A stretch of 64,000 nt of DNA, from assembly GCA_030428615.1 (NCBI GenBank), contig JAUIDN010000008.1:56232-120231 (forward strand), given 5' to 3'. The translations under genes and the position numbers were made by a program. Below the pieces are notes generated by a model. That model saw only the letters and a program-made list of their open reading frames with translations. It did not search any database and was not told where the DNA came from. The DNA is from Alphaproteobacteria bacterium (GTDB lineage: Bacteria; Pseudomonadota; Alphaproteobacteria; Sphingomonadales; Emcibacteraceae). This document shows, in pieces, positions 26,391 through 35,841 of this stretch. The stretch's first letter is position 1. Every line of letters begins with the position of its first letter.

Positions 26391-26652
26391 ATATGATTTG
26401 TGTCACTTAGCTGTTTTCTCTAAAGTTAATTAAGAAAAAATCCCAATAATAAATTGACGGTTTTTTTTCGTTCTTACAAAATTTTAAGTTAAAAAATAAC
26501 TCTCATGTCATATTATAGTAATAAATTATCCCACCTTCGATACATGCTGACGCTTATTATCGCAAGTAAATTTTAAATTATTATATCGTATTTTACAGTG
26601 GTTATTACTTTTTGCCAACTAATATCGGACATCCCTAAATTTGTGTAAAATT

Positions 26653-27558
26653 TTAACTATTTCCAATTTTAGCCTTTTTTTGCCGTTGGGAGATGTAAAT
26701 TCCCACGGCTATAAACATAATCGACATAAAGGTTGTCTGTTTGAAGGCTTCGTCCAGAAAAATATACCCGGCAACCACGCCAACGATTGGAATAAGGTAG
26801 GTGTTATAGGAAGCAAAAGTTGAACCGGCTTTTTGCGTGAATATCACAAGAATCATTGTAGCAATTCCCGTCGGCAAAACCCCCAGATATAAAATGGATA
26901 ATATTTCCGTTGATCCGTAATCGATTGCCAAGGGTTGCTCAAATACAAAAACAAGCGGCCAAATTAAAACGGCTGATGTGGTCAGCATCACGAATGACGT
27001 GTTTATCGGTTCTGTTTTTACGTATTTTTTAATCAAAATGTTGGCTAACGCATAGCCAAATGAAGCTGTCAGCATCGCAGCCAGGGCATAGACCGCCATC
27101 GTGCTTCCATCATCCATGCCAAGACTATCGTAAAAAAGTACCAGGATACCGCATATGCCGCTTACAATCCCCATTAGTCCTGCCCAGCTCATTTTTTCAT
27201 CGGGATGGGCGAAGTGAGCCATTACGAATACACAAAGCGGTATAACGGACATACAGATCGCGCCGGTGCCGCTGTTAATATAGAGCATCGCCCAGCTAAT
27301 GAGGACAAAAGGGATACCGGTTCCAGTGATACCAATAATAGTGCCTTTTAACCAGATTGATGAATGAGTTGGAAGCTTGTCACCTTTTAAAAGAACATAG
27401 CTTGCGATAATGATCGCGCCAATAGTGATACGTGTTGCCGCAATCGTGAGCGGCGGAACCACGGGCGCAATAATTTTTATAAAAAGAAATGAACATCCCC
27501 ATACCGAGGACAGGAATAATAGGTATAAATAATGCGATAAGGGTCTATGATCGGCCAT
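26653..27558 (-). CDS. EamA/DMT-family transporter
   Basis: A 301-residue drug/metabolite transporter with ten hydrophobic segments in two EamA repeats (about residues 10-140 and 155-290) and basic C-terminal residues on the cytoplasmic side. Members export amino acids, metabolites or drugs, but the substrate cannot be predicted. It is divergent from recX across 22 bases, so the two share one very short promoter region. Confidence 0.9.
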   Translation of the reverse strand: MADHRPLSHYLYLLFLSSVWGCSFLFIKIIAPVVPPLTIAATRITIGAIIIASYVLLKGDKLPTHSSIWLKGTIIGITGTGIPFVLISWAMLYINSGTGAICMSVIPLCVFVMAHFAHPDEKMSWAGLMGIVSGICGILVLFYDSLGMDDGSTMAVYALAAMLTASFGYALANILIKKYVKTEPINTSFVMLTTSAVLIWPLVFVFEQPLAIDYGSTEILSILYLGVLPTGIATMILVIFTQKAGSTFASYNTYLIPIVGVVAGYIFLDEAFKQTTFMSIMFIAVGIYISQRQKKAKIGNS

Positions 27559-27580
27559 GGGAAACGGGTAATCTCACATT

Positions 27581-28147
27581 ATGAAAAAATATAAAAAAAA
27601 TATAAATTTAACGCGTAGTTATCTTCAGAATGCAGCCTATCGCTACCTTGAAAGATATGCAACAACAGAAGCGAACTTAGTTTTTATCTTGGAACGCAAA
27701 GTCGCAAGGATCATTAAGGATCAGAGCGAACAGGATTCGCTGCGGGAGCAGGCCAGCATATGGATCCGTGAAATAGTGATGTTTTGTGTTAAAAACAATC
27801 TTATTAATGATCTGGTCTATGCAAAAAGTAAGCTAACGACGTTTCTGAATGCGGGAAATTCTTTGGCAATGGCAAAGAATAAGCTGCGTATGAAAGGGGT
27901 GCCCGCGGACATCATTTCAGAAGTTGTAAATGAAGCGAAATCAGAAAATCCCTTACTGAATTATCAAAGTTGTATCAAATATGCGAGAAAGCGCCGTTTT
28001 GGCCCTTTCAGGATGAAGGAAAAGACGGAGAATACGGAAAAAAAAGAACAGGCAGCCATGGCAAGGGCCGGTTTTTCATATGATGAAACGATGAAAATTT
28101 TGCGTTCTAACCGGGAAGAACTGGAAGAAATCCTTTATAATGAGTAG
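27581..28147 (+). CDS. recX: RecX-family regulatory protein
   Basis: A 188-residue RecX-like protein made of short helical repeats (NAAYRYLERYATTEANLVFILERKV). It contains the typical NLINDLVYAKS motif and the LRMKGVPADIISEVV repeat. RecX modulates RecA filament assembly. recA is not next to it in this window. It overlaps the downstream MFS gene by eight bases. Confidence 0.82.
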   Translation: MKKYKKNINLTRSYLQNAAYRYLERYATTEANLVFILERKVARIIKDQSEQDSLREQASIWIREIVMFCVKNNLINDLVYAKSKLTTFLNAGNSLAMAKNKLRMKGVPADIISEVVNEAKSENPLLNYQSCIKYARKRRFGPFRMKEKTENTEKKEQAAMARAGFSYDETMKILRSNREELEEILYNE

Positions 28148-29288
28148 ATTAACGTCAGTAAAGCTTGGTTTAAATTATGGCAGTTTTTATTTATATGCGG
28201 GTATTTTTGTCCCCTTTCTTGGTTTATGGCTAAAAAGTCGCGGGCTGACCGCCAGTGAGATCGGTATTATTATCGCCATTCCCCACATTATGAAAATTAT
28301 CTCAGCGCCAGTCATTAGCCAGATGGCCGATAAAAGGGAAGAATATTGGCGCCCCTTAATGATTTGCACTGGGATAAGTTTGTTTTTCTTCTCATTTTAT
28401 TTCATTGCAAATAATTTCCTCACTATTTTTATGGTGTCCGTGGCGGTTAGTCTGGTTATGCCGGCGATGATGCCACTTCTGGAAACGATTACTCTTAATC
28501 AGGTGCGAAGGTGCAATCTGAATTATGGTCGTATAAGATCCGTCGGTTCGCTTTCCTTTATTGTTGCGACATTAAGTTTTGGTCTGTTTTTAAAAAGCAA
28601 CTCTGTAGATTATGTGATCTGGGCAACTTTCATTGCGCTCGCCCTTTTTCTGATAACGGCTCTTTTCCTGCCGCGCGGCAACAGAAGATTAAGCAGTACG
28701 TTCGATCAGGACAAATCAAGACCCATAAGAATAATGCTGGTCAACCGTGATTTTATTATTTTTCTTGTGATCGTCGGTTTGCTGCAAATGAGCCACGGTG
28801 TCTATTATTCTATGGGAAGTATACACTGGAAAGAAAATGGCATTGAAGAAGACATTATCGGGCTCCTGTGGGCAATCGGGGTTATTGCGGAAATCGGTAT
28901 ATTTGTGTTTTGTGATAAACTGATTAGCAGATTTAATACCTATTATTTTCTTATTATCATTGCCTTGTTCGGGGCATTGCGGTGGGGGATCATAGCAGTC
29001 TCCTTTTCGGTGCCGCTGCTTCTTGTAACGCAGCTTATTCACGGATTGACGTACGGTGCGGCGCACCTTGTTGCTATCAAATACATAAGTTCAAATATTT
29101 CCGACAAATATTCGGGCACAGCACAAAGTCTATATTCCGCACTGCCGCTGGGCTTTGCGATGGCAGTGTCCACATATCTGGGGAGTGTAGCATACGGTGC
29201 TGCTGGCTATTATGCATACTATCTTATGAGCGGGCTTTGCGTTTTCGCGATAATTATCTCTGTTTTTGCTCTTCGTCTCAGAAAATAA
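28140..29288 (+). CDS. MFS transporter (MFS_1-like, HcaT/nucleoside-permease type)
   Basis: A 382-residue major facilitator with twelve hydrophobic segments. The N-terminal YLYAGIFVPFLGLWLKSRGLTASEIG and the loop between helices 2 and 3 (SQMADKREEYWRPLM) fit the MFS_1-like subfamily that includes 3-phenylpropionate permease. The substrate is unknown. Translational coupling to recX (eight-base overlap) is positional only. Confidence 0.88.
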   Translation: MSRLTSVKLGLNYGSFYLYAGIFVPFLGLWLKSRGLTASEIGIIIAIPHIMKIISAPVISQMADKREEYWRPLMICTGISLFFFSFYFIANNFLTIFMVSVAVSLVMPAMMPLLETITLNQVRRCNLNYGRIRSVGSLSFIVATLSFGLFLKSNSVDYVIWATFIALALFLITALFLPRGNRRLSSTFDQDKSRPIRIMLVNRDFIIFLVIVGLLQMSHGVYYSMGSIHWKENGIEEDIIGLLWAIGVIAEIGIFVFCDKLISRFNTYYFLIIIALFGALRWGIIAVSFSVPLLLVTQLIHGLTYGAAHLVAIKYISSNISDKYSGTAQSLYSALPLGFAMAVSTYLGSVAYGAAGYYAYYLMSGLCVFAIIISVFALRLRK

Positions 29289-29314
29289 CGATTTCATCTT
29301 ATTTTTAAAATAAT

Positions 29315-29338
29315 GCGTCAGGTTTTTAAATCTGACGC
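29315..29338. repeat. Inverted repeat after MFS gene, possible terminator
   Basis: GCGTCAG (29315-29321) and CTGACGC (29332-29338) form a seven-pair stem with an AT-rich ten-base loop that can pair further. There is no T-run on the plus strand, so it may be a weak terminator or a protein-binding palindrome upstream of the EF-hand gene. Confidence 0.4.
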
Positions 29339-29388
29339 GTAATATAGGTACATGACTTGTGGGAATGGGATTTAATTTGGAGATCAAA

Positions 29389-29907
29389 ATGAAAAAATCA
29401 ATTTATGTAATTTCGGGCGTCATTGCCATGTCAGCCGCCAGTATTGCCATGTCCCAGAATGCGGGTCCGCGTGGTTTTATGGCCGATGCAGACATGGACA
29501 AAAACGGTACCATTGAAAAATCGGAATTCGAAGCGATGTATAACAAACGTTATGCGGAGACCGACCAAAACGGTGACGGCATCACATTTGAAGAATATGA
29601 ATCAAAAGTCGCTGCTGATAGAGAAGCCTGGCGCGAAAGGCGTGACGAAATGCGTGCTCAACGACAAGCGGAAAAAGAAGAAAACCGCGAAGCGAGAGCC
29701 GCTGAACGCGCTGAACGAAACGCGGAACGTACGAAACGGCGTTTTGAAAGCCTTGATGCAGATGGCAACGGCACCGTATCAGAAGAAGAATATAAAATGG
29801 CCGGCGAAAAAATGTTTGACCGGATGGACCGCAATAACGACGGCATCCTGAATGACCGTCGGGATCGTGGTGACAGACGTGGTCGCGGCCGCGATAATAA
29901 ATCATAA
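29389..29907 (+). CDS. Secreted EF-hand calcium-binding protein
   Basis: A 172-residue exported protein. The start at 29389 is chosen because GGAG lies seven bases upstream and it gives a normal signal peptide (MKKSIYVISGVIAMSAASIAMSQ). Four EF-hand calcium loops follow: DADMDKNGTIEKSEFE, DQNGDGITFEEYE, DADGNGTVSEEEY and DRNNDGILND. A long charged Arg/Glu/Ala helix separates the pairs. The role is probably periplasmic calcium binding. A strong terminator follows, so it is monocistronic. Confidence 0.9.
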   Translation: MKKSIYVISGVIAMSAASIAMSQNAGPRGFMADADMDKNGTIEKSEFEAMYNKRYAETDQNGDGITFEEYESKVAADREAWRERRDEMRAQRQAEKEENREARAAERAERNAERTKRRFESLDADGNGTVSEEEYKMAGEKMFDRMDRNNDGILNDRRDRGDRRGRGRDNKS

Positions 29908-29970
29908 TTTCATATCTAATGTCCCGTGCGTTTAAGAATTAACCCCATAGATTCTTATACGTATGACTTA

Positions 29971-29999
29971 AAGGCGGGATTTGATCCCGCCTTTTTTTT
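29971..29999 (+). terminator. Rho-independent terminator after EF-hand gene
   Basis: AAGGCGGGAT and ATCCCGCCTT pair perfectly around a TTG loop and are followed by six further T residues. It separates the EF-hand gene from dapA. Confidence 0.92.
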
Positions 30000-30089
30000 G
30001 CTCGAATGTTCTTTTATTTCCTTAAGGGCTTGCAGTGTTACTGCGAGAAGCCTATTTTGCAGATATTTTTTAACTTTGGAGCGTTCAAA

Positions 30090-30971
30090 ATGTTTGGCGG
30101 ATCAATCCCGGCCCTTATCACACCCTTTAAAAACAGGCGGTTTGATGAAGTGACATTCCGAAAATTTGTCAACTGGCAGATTGAGCAGGGCTCAACCGGC
30201 GTTGTTCCGTGTGGCACAACCGGTGAATCGCCGACGCTTAACCATGATGAACACCGCGCTGTAACCGAGGTTTGTATTGATGAGGTTGCTGGCCGGGTTC
30301 CTGTTCTTGCCGGTTGCGGTTCAAACTCAACCCGTGAGGCCATTGGTCTGACACAGCATGCTGAAAAGGCGGGTGCCGATGGTGCATTGATCGTCACGCC
30401 TTATTATAACAAGCCCTCACAGGAAGGAATGTTTCAGCATTTTAAGGCAATCAATGATGCCACTGGTATTCCGATCATTATCTATAATATTCCAGGGCGC
30501 AGCATCGTCGATATGAGCGTGGAAACCATGGAAAGATGTTACCGTGAGCTGAACAATGTCATTGGCGTAAAGGACGCAACCGGAAATTTGGCCAGGGTAC
30601 CGCTTCAACGCGCGGCATGCGGCGAAGATTTTATTCAGCTTTCCGGTGAAGATCAGACAGCGCTCGCGTTCAATGCCCATGGTGGCGTGGGCTGTATTTC
30701 GGTGACGGCGAACGTTGCCCCCAAATTGGTTTCCGATTTTCAGAAAGCCTGCCTTGGTGGTGATCTTAAGGGCGCACTTGAAATACAGGACAAACTGACC
30801 GCGCTTCATGACGTAATGTTTATTGAACCCAGTCCCGGTCCCGCTAAATATGCGGCGTCATTACTTGGATTATGTGAGCCGGATATGCGTTTGCCATTGG
30901 TCCCGATAACGGAAGACACAAAAATAAAAGTAAAAGCGGCCATGATCAGAGCGGGGCTTTTGGAAGGCTGA
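30090..30971 (+). CDS. dapA: 4-hydroxy-tetrahydrodipicolinate synthase
   Basis: Condenses pyruvate with aspartate semialdehyde in the lysine/meso-diaminopimelate pathway. The 293-residue TIM-barrel protein shows the pyruvate-binding GTTGESPT loop, the tyrosine in VTPYYNKP, the Schiff-base lysine in [10 protein letters not shown], and ISVTANVAP. The frame is open upstream to 30006, but that extension overlaps the terminator-distal leader and has no domain. The ATG at 30090, opening with [12 protein letters not shown], is the family start. smpB follows after one base. Confidence 0.97.
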   Translation: MFGGSIPALITPFKNRRFDEVTFRKFVNWQIEQGSTGVVPCGTTGESPTLNHDEHRAVTEVCIDEVAGRVPVLAGCGSNSTREAIGLTQHAEKAGADGALIVTPYYNKPSQEGMFQHFKAINDATGIPIIIYNIPGRSIVDMSVETMERCYRELNNVIGVKDATGNLARVPLQRAACGEDFIQLSGEDQTALAFNAHGGVGCISVTANVAPKLVSDFQKACLGGDLKGALEIQDKLTALHDVMFIEPSPGPAKYAASLLGLCEPDMRLPLVPITEDTKIKVKAAMIRAGLLEG

Positions 30972-30972
30972 C

Positions 30973-31446
30973 ATGGCGGATGAAAAAAAACATAGCGCTT
31001 ATAAAGTTATCGCGCAAAACAGAAAAGCCCGGCACAATTACCATATTGAGGAAGAATTCGAAGCCGGGGTCGTCCTGACAGGGTCGGAAGTTAAATCGCT
31101 TCGCACCGGGGAATGCAATATCACCGACAGCTATGCTGAAATAAAAGACGGCGAAATGTATCTTATCAACAGCTATATTAAGGAATATGATCAGGCCAAC
31201 CGCTTTAACCACACTTCCCGCCGTGTACGAAAGCTGCTTTTACATCGCAAGCAAATAAACAAAATGATGGCGGCGGTGCAGCGCAAGGGGATGACGATTG
31301 TCACCCTTAAAATATATTTCAACGATCAGAACCGTTGCAAGGTGCTGCTTGGTTTGGCGCGGGGTAAAAAACTTCATGATAAACGCGCGGCTGATAAGGA
31401 AAAAGATTGGAACCGTCAAAAGGAAAGACTTTTAAAGAACGTCTGA
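30973..31446 (+). CDS. smpB: SsrA-binding protein SmpB
   Basis: Binds tmRNA and brings it to stalled ribosomes. The 157-residue protein opens with the family pattern [19 protein letters not shown], then [11 protein letters not shown] and the C-terminal basic tail [16 protein letters not shown]. The dapA-smpB neighbourhood is common in alphaproteobacteria. Its TGA overlaps the ATG of the next gene (TGATG). Confidence 0.97.
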   Translation: MADEKKHSAYKVIAQNRKARHNYHIEEEFEAGVVLTGSEVKSLRTGECNITDSYAEIKDGEMYLINSYIKEYDQANRFNHTSRRVRKLLLHRKQINKMMAAVQRKGMTIVTLKIYFNDQNRCKVLLGLARGKKLHDKRAADKEKDWNRQKERLLKNV

Positions 31447-32030
31447 TGCGTAATCCGAACCTTGAAGATTTTCTAAATGAAATCAGGGCCTGCACAATCT
31501 GTGAAAATGATTTAACTGCGGGGGTGCGTCCGGTCTTAAGGGCTAGTGAGGGGGCAAAAATTCTTGTGGTTGGGCAGGCGCCCGGCAGCCGTGTCCATAA
31601 AACGGGCATTCCTTTCGATGACCCGAGTGGTGACCGGCTTAGGGACTGGATGGGGACCAACAAAGAAATCTTTTATGACACATCAAAAATAAATATCGTG
31701 CCGATGGGGTTTTGTTATCCGGGTAAGGGAAAAAGCGGTGATCTGCCGCCGCGAAAGGAATGCGCGGCGCAGTGGCGCGCGCCACTGATGAAAAAAATGC
31801 CTTCGGTCGAATTAACGATTGTGATTGGTCAATATGCCATTGATTGGCATTTGGGATCAGCGCGCAAAAAAACACTGACGGAAACCGTAAAAGCATGGCG
31901 GGAATATTGGCCAAAATATCTTGTTCTTCCCCATCCCAGCCCGCGTAATAACATTTGGCTTAAAAAGAATGACTGGTTTGAAGATGATATCCTGCCCGTG
32001 CTTAAGAAACGCATCAAACAACTTTTATAG
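31446..32030 (+). CDS. Uracil-DNA glycosylase superfamily protein
   Basis: A 194-residue UDG-superfamily protein. The start at 31446 overlaps the smpB stop by one base. The frame opens earlier at 31407, but that part lies inside smpB. The active-site region is VVGQAPGSRVHKTGIPFDDPSG, there is a cysteine pair near the N-terminus (ACTICEND), and the C-terminal loop is LPHPSPRNN. Proteins of this shape appear next to smpB in alphaproteobacteria. Whether it removes uracil is not established. A second, family 5 UDG is at 37728-38399. Confidence 0.85.
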   Translation: MRNPNLEDFLNEIRACTICENDLTAGVRPVLRASEGAKILVVGQAPGSRVHKTGIPFDDPSGDRLRDWMGTNKEIFYDTSKINIVPMGFCYPGKGKSGDLPPRKECAAQWRAPLMKKMPSVELTIVIGQYAIDWHLGSARKKTLTETVKAWREYWPKYLVLPHPSPRNNIWLKKNDWFEDDILPVLKKRIKQLL

Positions 32031-32499
32031 ATTTAAATTCCCCACACAATGTATGTTAAAAATATGTATTCCTGCACGAAATACTACAGGAACTGATCGG
32101 CGTGACTTTAAATAATAAATGCACTGGCGATGTGTCTGCCTCCTCCTAAAAAAAGCAGACGTTCGTGAGTCACTGCTATGATTACGTTGACTATAAAAAG
32201 TTGCGTTCAATTTTTATCCCACATCTTTTCAATAATTGATCTTCGTCAAATTAAATTTATTGAAATCATTTAAGATGCAATTTGCAAGCCTTTCTCATCA
32301 GGGAAGAAGTGCGGCTTTGTTATGCTAAATCTCAATGACCAAATTCCCATCAACTTGAGAGAAGCAGAAGTATTCTTAGTTGTTAAAACTTATCAAACTT
32401 AACGTTTAACCGTTTTTAGTTCCTTAGTTTTATCTTAGTTAACACAACAAATAACAGTACACCGGTTAAATTTACAGAACTTTGGAAAGGGTTACAGTC
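32031..32499. other. AT-rich intergenic region upstream of the retinol-saturase-like gene
   Basis: No coding frame is supported. The stretch contains an imperfect hairpin (GTCTGC at 32134-32139 with GCAGAC at 32155-32160) without a T-run, a possible FNR/FixK box at 32236-32249, and AT-rich DNA up to the ribosome binding site GGAAAGG of the next gene. Confidence 0.5.
32236..32249. promoter_or_regulatory. Candidate FNR/FixK-type box
   Basis: TTGAT-CTTC-GTCAA differs from the FNR/Anr/FixK consensus TTGAT-N4-ATCAA at one position. It lies about 250 bases upstream of the flavoprotein gene at 32500, which is farther than usual, so this is a weak candidate. Confidence 0.25.
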
Positions 32500-34335
32500 A
32501 TGAAATATAACACTATTGTCATCGGCGGCGGGTTAGGTGGATTGGTGGCCGGGGCCACACTTTCAAAATTTGGGAAAAAGGTACTCTTGCTCGAACAGCA
32601 CCATAAGCCGGGCGGTTGCGCGACAACATTTAAAAGGGGTGATTTCATCATGGAGGTCGGATTGCACGAAATGGACGGGCTCGATGATTTAGATTCAAAA
32701 TTAACTTTGTTCAAATTGCTCGAAGTTGATAAGAACGTTCAGTTTACGCAGGTCCCTGAACTTTATCATCTTGTTACCGAAAATCATGAACTCGTATTTC
32801 CCCATGGTACAGAACAGGTGAAAAAGGCACTGACGAGTAAATACCCCGAAGAAGAAAAAGGGATAACCCGGTATTTGAAGCTTATTTCCGGCGTTAGAGC
32901 GGAAATGACCAAATTACCCAGAAAAAAATGGAAAAAAATTCTACTTCTACCATTTATGCCCCTGTTATACCCAAATATTGTCGAAGCCTCGCGACACAGT
33001 GTAGGTGAATGGATGGATAAAAATATTTCGAATGAACGGCTGAAATTGGATCTGACCGCACATCTCGGTTACTGGGGGGACAATCCATATACCATGTCGA
33101 TGTTTTATTTCAGCATGGCGCAATCCGGCTTTATAGGCGGTGGGGGCCATTTCATTACCGGAGGATCCCAAAAACTGTCTGACTATTTAGCATCATTTAT
33201 CGAAAAAAATGGCGGCACCGTTTTATTGGGAAAAAAGGCACAAAAAATCGAAACAGAAAACAATCATGTTACCGGGGTTACATTTGTCGATAGCTTTAAC
33301 CATGATTTGGGTCCTGTAACCGTGAACTGCGATAATGTTGTTGCCAATTGCGCCATTCCATTGGTTCCCGACATGCTAGATGAGCCGCATGCCAGCACAC
33401 TTAGGGAAAAAGTAACGCCACTTGAAAAGGCTTGCTCACTTTTTTGCATTTACCTAGGGTTTAAGTCTGAATTGAAATCGGTTGGTGTCAACCATTACTC
33501 CACTTGCCTGATGGGTGATGATGTAAAATCACTCAAGGATATATACCCGAATAATCAGGGAGATTGGTCCAAACGCACTTTTATTTTTGTTGATTACGAT
33601 AAGGTAGATGCTCAGTTAGCCCCTGCCGGAAAGACTGTTGGCGCGGTTTGTTCGGTCGATTATCTTAAGGATTGGAAAGACTTAAGTCCAGATGCCTATA
33701 AAGCCAAGAAAAAAATGGTCGCTGAAACATTATTGCAGCGCCTCGAAGATAAGTTCCCGGGAATAAAAGAAAAAATCGAGTATTACGAAGTTGCCACGCC
33801 TAAAACCATTGAGCGATTTACCCTCAATCCAGAGGGCGCCGTATATGGCTACGCTCAAACAGTGCAACATTCCGGCTACAGCAGGTTAAGAGACAATTTT
33901 CTTATACCAAATTTATATTTTTCCTCCGCATGGGCATTTCCCGGCGGCGGATTTACCGGTGCTACCCTTGGTGGATTTTTATCGGCACTGAGAATGAATG
34001 AGGACGAAAAGTGGTCTGACTATCCGAATGAGAAACTAATAGATGATCGGAAAGTCAAACTGCTTGAGAGAAAAGAAATTGATCAAAGTACCATAGAGCT
34101 GACTTTTGAGAAACCGCCCGCATTTAACCACCAAACAGGTAATTTTTCCATTCTGGAATTGATCGAGCCGAAAGTAACAGCACTGGATTTACCCTATCGA
34201 TGGCTAAAGATCGCATCACTTCAGGACGAGCAGGTTTTAAGATTTAACATCGATCAAGATAACAGCAGTTTCAATAAAAGCTGTGAACAGATGAAAGTCG
34301 GCGACAAGGCGCTGATATTCGGGCCAATGGCTTAA
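32500..34335 (+). CDS. Retinol-saturase/CrtI-like flavoprotein fused to a partial ferredoxin-reductase FAD domain
   Basis: A 611-residue NAD(P)/FAD-dependent oxidoreductase. The FAD dinucleotide motif IGGGLGGLVAGATLSKFGKK is at the N-terminus. PGGCATTFKRG and the late AFPGGGFTGATLGGFLSAL match the phytoene desaturase, carotenoid isomerase and retinol saturase group. From about residue 515 the protein changes to a segment resembling the FAD-binding beta-barrel of ferredoxin-NADP reductases (LPYRWLKIASLQDEQ, ending GDKALIFGPMA). The NAD-binding half is absent and the frame ends there. The ATG at 32500 has GGAAAGG upstream and is better than the in-frame TTG at 32482. The substrate is unknown. 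Confidence 0.8.
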   Translation: MKYNTIVIGGGLGGLVAGATLSKFGKKVLLLEQHHKPGGCATTFKRGDFIMEVGLHEMDGLDDLDSKLTLFKLLEVDKNVQFTQVPELYHLVTENHELVFPHGTEQVKKALTSKYPEEEKGITRYLKLISGVRAEMTKLPRKKWKKILLLPFMPLLYPNIVEASRHSVGEWMDKNISNERLKLDLTAHLGYWGDNPYTMSMFYFSMAQSGFIGGGGHFITGGSQKLSDYLASFIEKNGGTVLLGKKAQKIETENNHVTGVTFVDSFNHDLGPVTVNCDNVVANCAIPLVPDMLDEPHASTLREKVTPLEKACSLFCIYLGFKSELKSVGVNHYSTCLMGDDVKSLKDIYPNNQGDWSKRTFIFVDYDKVDAQLAPAGKTVGAVCSVDYLKDWKDLSPDAYKAKKKMVAETLLQRLEDKFPGIKEKIEYYEVATPKTIERFTLNPEGAVYGYAQTVQHSGYSRLRDNFLIPNLYFSSAWAFPGGGFTGATLGGFLSALRMNEDEKWSDYPNEKLIDDRKVKLLERKEIDQSTIELTFEKPPAFNHQTGNFSILELIEPKVTALDLPYRWLKIASLQDEQVLRFNIDQDNSSFNKSCEQMKVGDKALIFGPMA

Positions 34336-34367
34336 TTTGCGGCACCATTTCCCACATGGAGAAAATA

Positions 34368-34481
34368 ATGAATATAAAACGATCAAACAAAGACGCGGGC
34401 TTGAAAGCCCGGCAGAGAGATTTAACACATGTGTTCAGCGATCGGTTGAAACCACGATCGTCATCCGCCCCCAATGTGTAA
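34368..34481 (+). CDS. Small ORF, 37 residues, unknown
   Basis: A short frame between the flavoprotein and the aminotransferase. It has a good ribosome binding site (GGAG six bases before the ATG). The product is basic and hydrophilic (RSNKDAGLKARQRD near the start) with no membrane segment. I do not recognise it. Translation is plausible from the signal alone, but a chance frame cannot be excluded. Confidence 0.35.
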   Translation: MNIKRSNKDAGLKARQRDLTHVFSDRLKPRSSSAPNV

Positions 34482-34564
34482 TGACAGAACAATTTTGATA
34501 TTATCAGCAAGTTAGGATATGGTTTTCAAACTCTATTTTTAACAGCCGTGAAGGGAGACTATTA

Positions 34565-35692
34565 ATGACCGAAGAAATTTCAAGAAGAGACTGGATCAAG
34601 GGGAGTTCAGCATTAACACTTGCGATGATTGTAGGAAGCCGTGCAAATGCACAGGATATGACTGTGCCGGGGTTTGTGCCGACTGCTGATAATCCTCTAA
34701 GATTGAGCTCCAACGAGAACCCTTACGGTGTTTCCCGCGCTGCTCGCAATGCTATCACCGACGCTTTACAATATAGTCATCTTTACAGTAGCAGAAGAGA
34801 AGGGGAGAGCAAGCTTGCTGAGTTGCTTGCTGAGATAGAAGGGGTCGGGGTCAATAATATAACATTTTCCGGTGGTTCCGGTGAAATTCTAAAAACATTG
34901 GGTTTGATCACCGCAGTGGAAGGTGGCTCCGTATTAACAGCAGATCCGACTTATCATGGGCTCACCCGATACGCGATAAACCGTAATGTAAATATATTGC
35001 GGGTTCCTGTCGATGATAGCATGACAATCGATCTGGATTTGTTCAGGGAAGCTTATACCGACGACGTTAGTATTATTTATTTGGTAAACCCAAACAATCC
35101 ACTTCCGACAATAATGGAAAAAAATAAATTAAGAGACTTTTGCATAGAAATGTCACAGAAATGCTTGGTTTTTATAGATGAAGCCTATCATGAGTTTGTC
35201 GAAAATCCGGATTATGCATCCATGGTGCCGCTTACTGCAACACACGAAAATATCGTCGTTGCGAGAACCGCATCAAAAATTCACGGATTTGCCGGTATAC
35301 GACTGGGGATTGCTTACGGTTCGGAAAAATGGATTGAGAAAATAAACGAATATATAACAGGTTCAACCAACCAATTGGCCACTAGTGGCGCTTTGGCAAG
35401 TTACCGTGATATTGAAACTCAAGATTTCGTGCGCCGCAAGAACCGGGAGTCAAAAGAAATTGTCTATAACCTTTTCGATAAACACAATGTTCGACATATT
35501 AAATCCAATACAAACTTCATTTTCTTTGAAACCGGAATTGACGTGAACGAAGTTAGAGAGCGCTTTCAAAAGCAGGGAATTCTCGTTGGCCGCGCATTCC
35601 CCCCTTATCTTACATGGTGTCGCGTAAGCATGGGAAAACCGGAAGATATGGAGTATTTTGCCAAAGTTTATGAGAAGGAATTTGTAACCTGA
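34565..35692 (+). CDS. Tat-exported PLP-dependent aminotransferase (HisC-like)
   Basis: A 375-residue class I/II aminotransferase that begins with a twin-arginine signal (SRRDWIKGSSALTLAMIVGS, then a signal-peptidase-like ANA-QD). The fold continues with LSSNENPYG, YLVNPNNPLP, VFIDEAYHEF, and the PLP lysine in RTASKIHGFAGIRLG. The body resembles histidinol-phosphate aminotransferase. The Tat signal means the folded, cofactor-loaded enzyme is placed in the periplasm, so a role in histidine synthesis is unlikely and the substrate is unknown. GGGAG lies upstream of the ATG. Confidence 0.88.
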   Translation: MTEEISRRDWIKGSSALTLAMIVGSRANAQDMTVPGFVPTADNPLRLSSNENPYGVSRAARNAITDALQYSHLYSSRREGESKLAELLAEIEGVGVNNITFSGGSGEILKTLGLITAVEGGSVLTADPTYHGLTRYAINRNVNILRVPVDDSMTIDLDLFREAYTDDVSIIYLVNPNNPLPTIMEKNKLRDFCIEMSQKCLVFIDEAYHEFVENPDYASMVPLTATHENIVVARTASKIHGFAGIRLGIAYGSEKWIEKINEYITGSTNQLATSGALASYRDIETQDFVRRKNRESKEIVYNLFDKHNVRHIKSNTNFIFFETGIDVNEVRERFQKQGILVGRAFPPYLTWCRVSMGKPEDMEYFAKVYEKEFVT

Positions 35693-35788
35693 AACTTTAG
35701 GCCGTAAAAAAAACTCATCGCAATTTGGGCAAAGCTTCAGTTTAAAGAATCTGTTTGATTACATGGCCCATAAGCGCACGAAACAGTT

Positions 35789-35820
35789 AAAAACACCCGC
35801 CGGGAAGAGCGGGTGTTTTT
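35789..35820. terminator. Bidirectional rho-independent terminator
   Basis: AAAAACACCCGC (35789-35800) pairs with GCGGGTGTTTTT (35809-35820) in a perfect 12-pair stem around an eight-base loop. A-run and T-run flanks let it serve both the aminotransferase (plus) and the repeat-protein gene (minus). Confidence 0.92.
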
Positions 35821-35841
35821 ATTTGTTTTTAATGAGTTCTA

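Noticed and set aside
32134..32160. GTCTGC/GCAGAC hairpin as terminator after the UDG gene
   Set aside because: The stem is only six pairs with a 15-base loop and no T-run. It is kept only as a remark in the intergenic entry.
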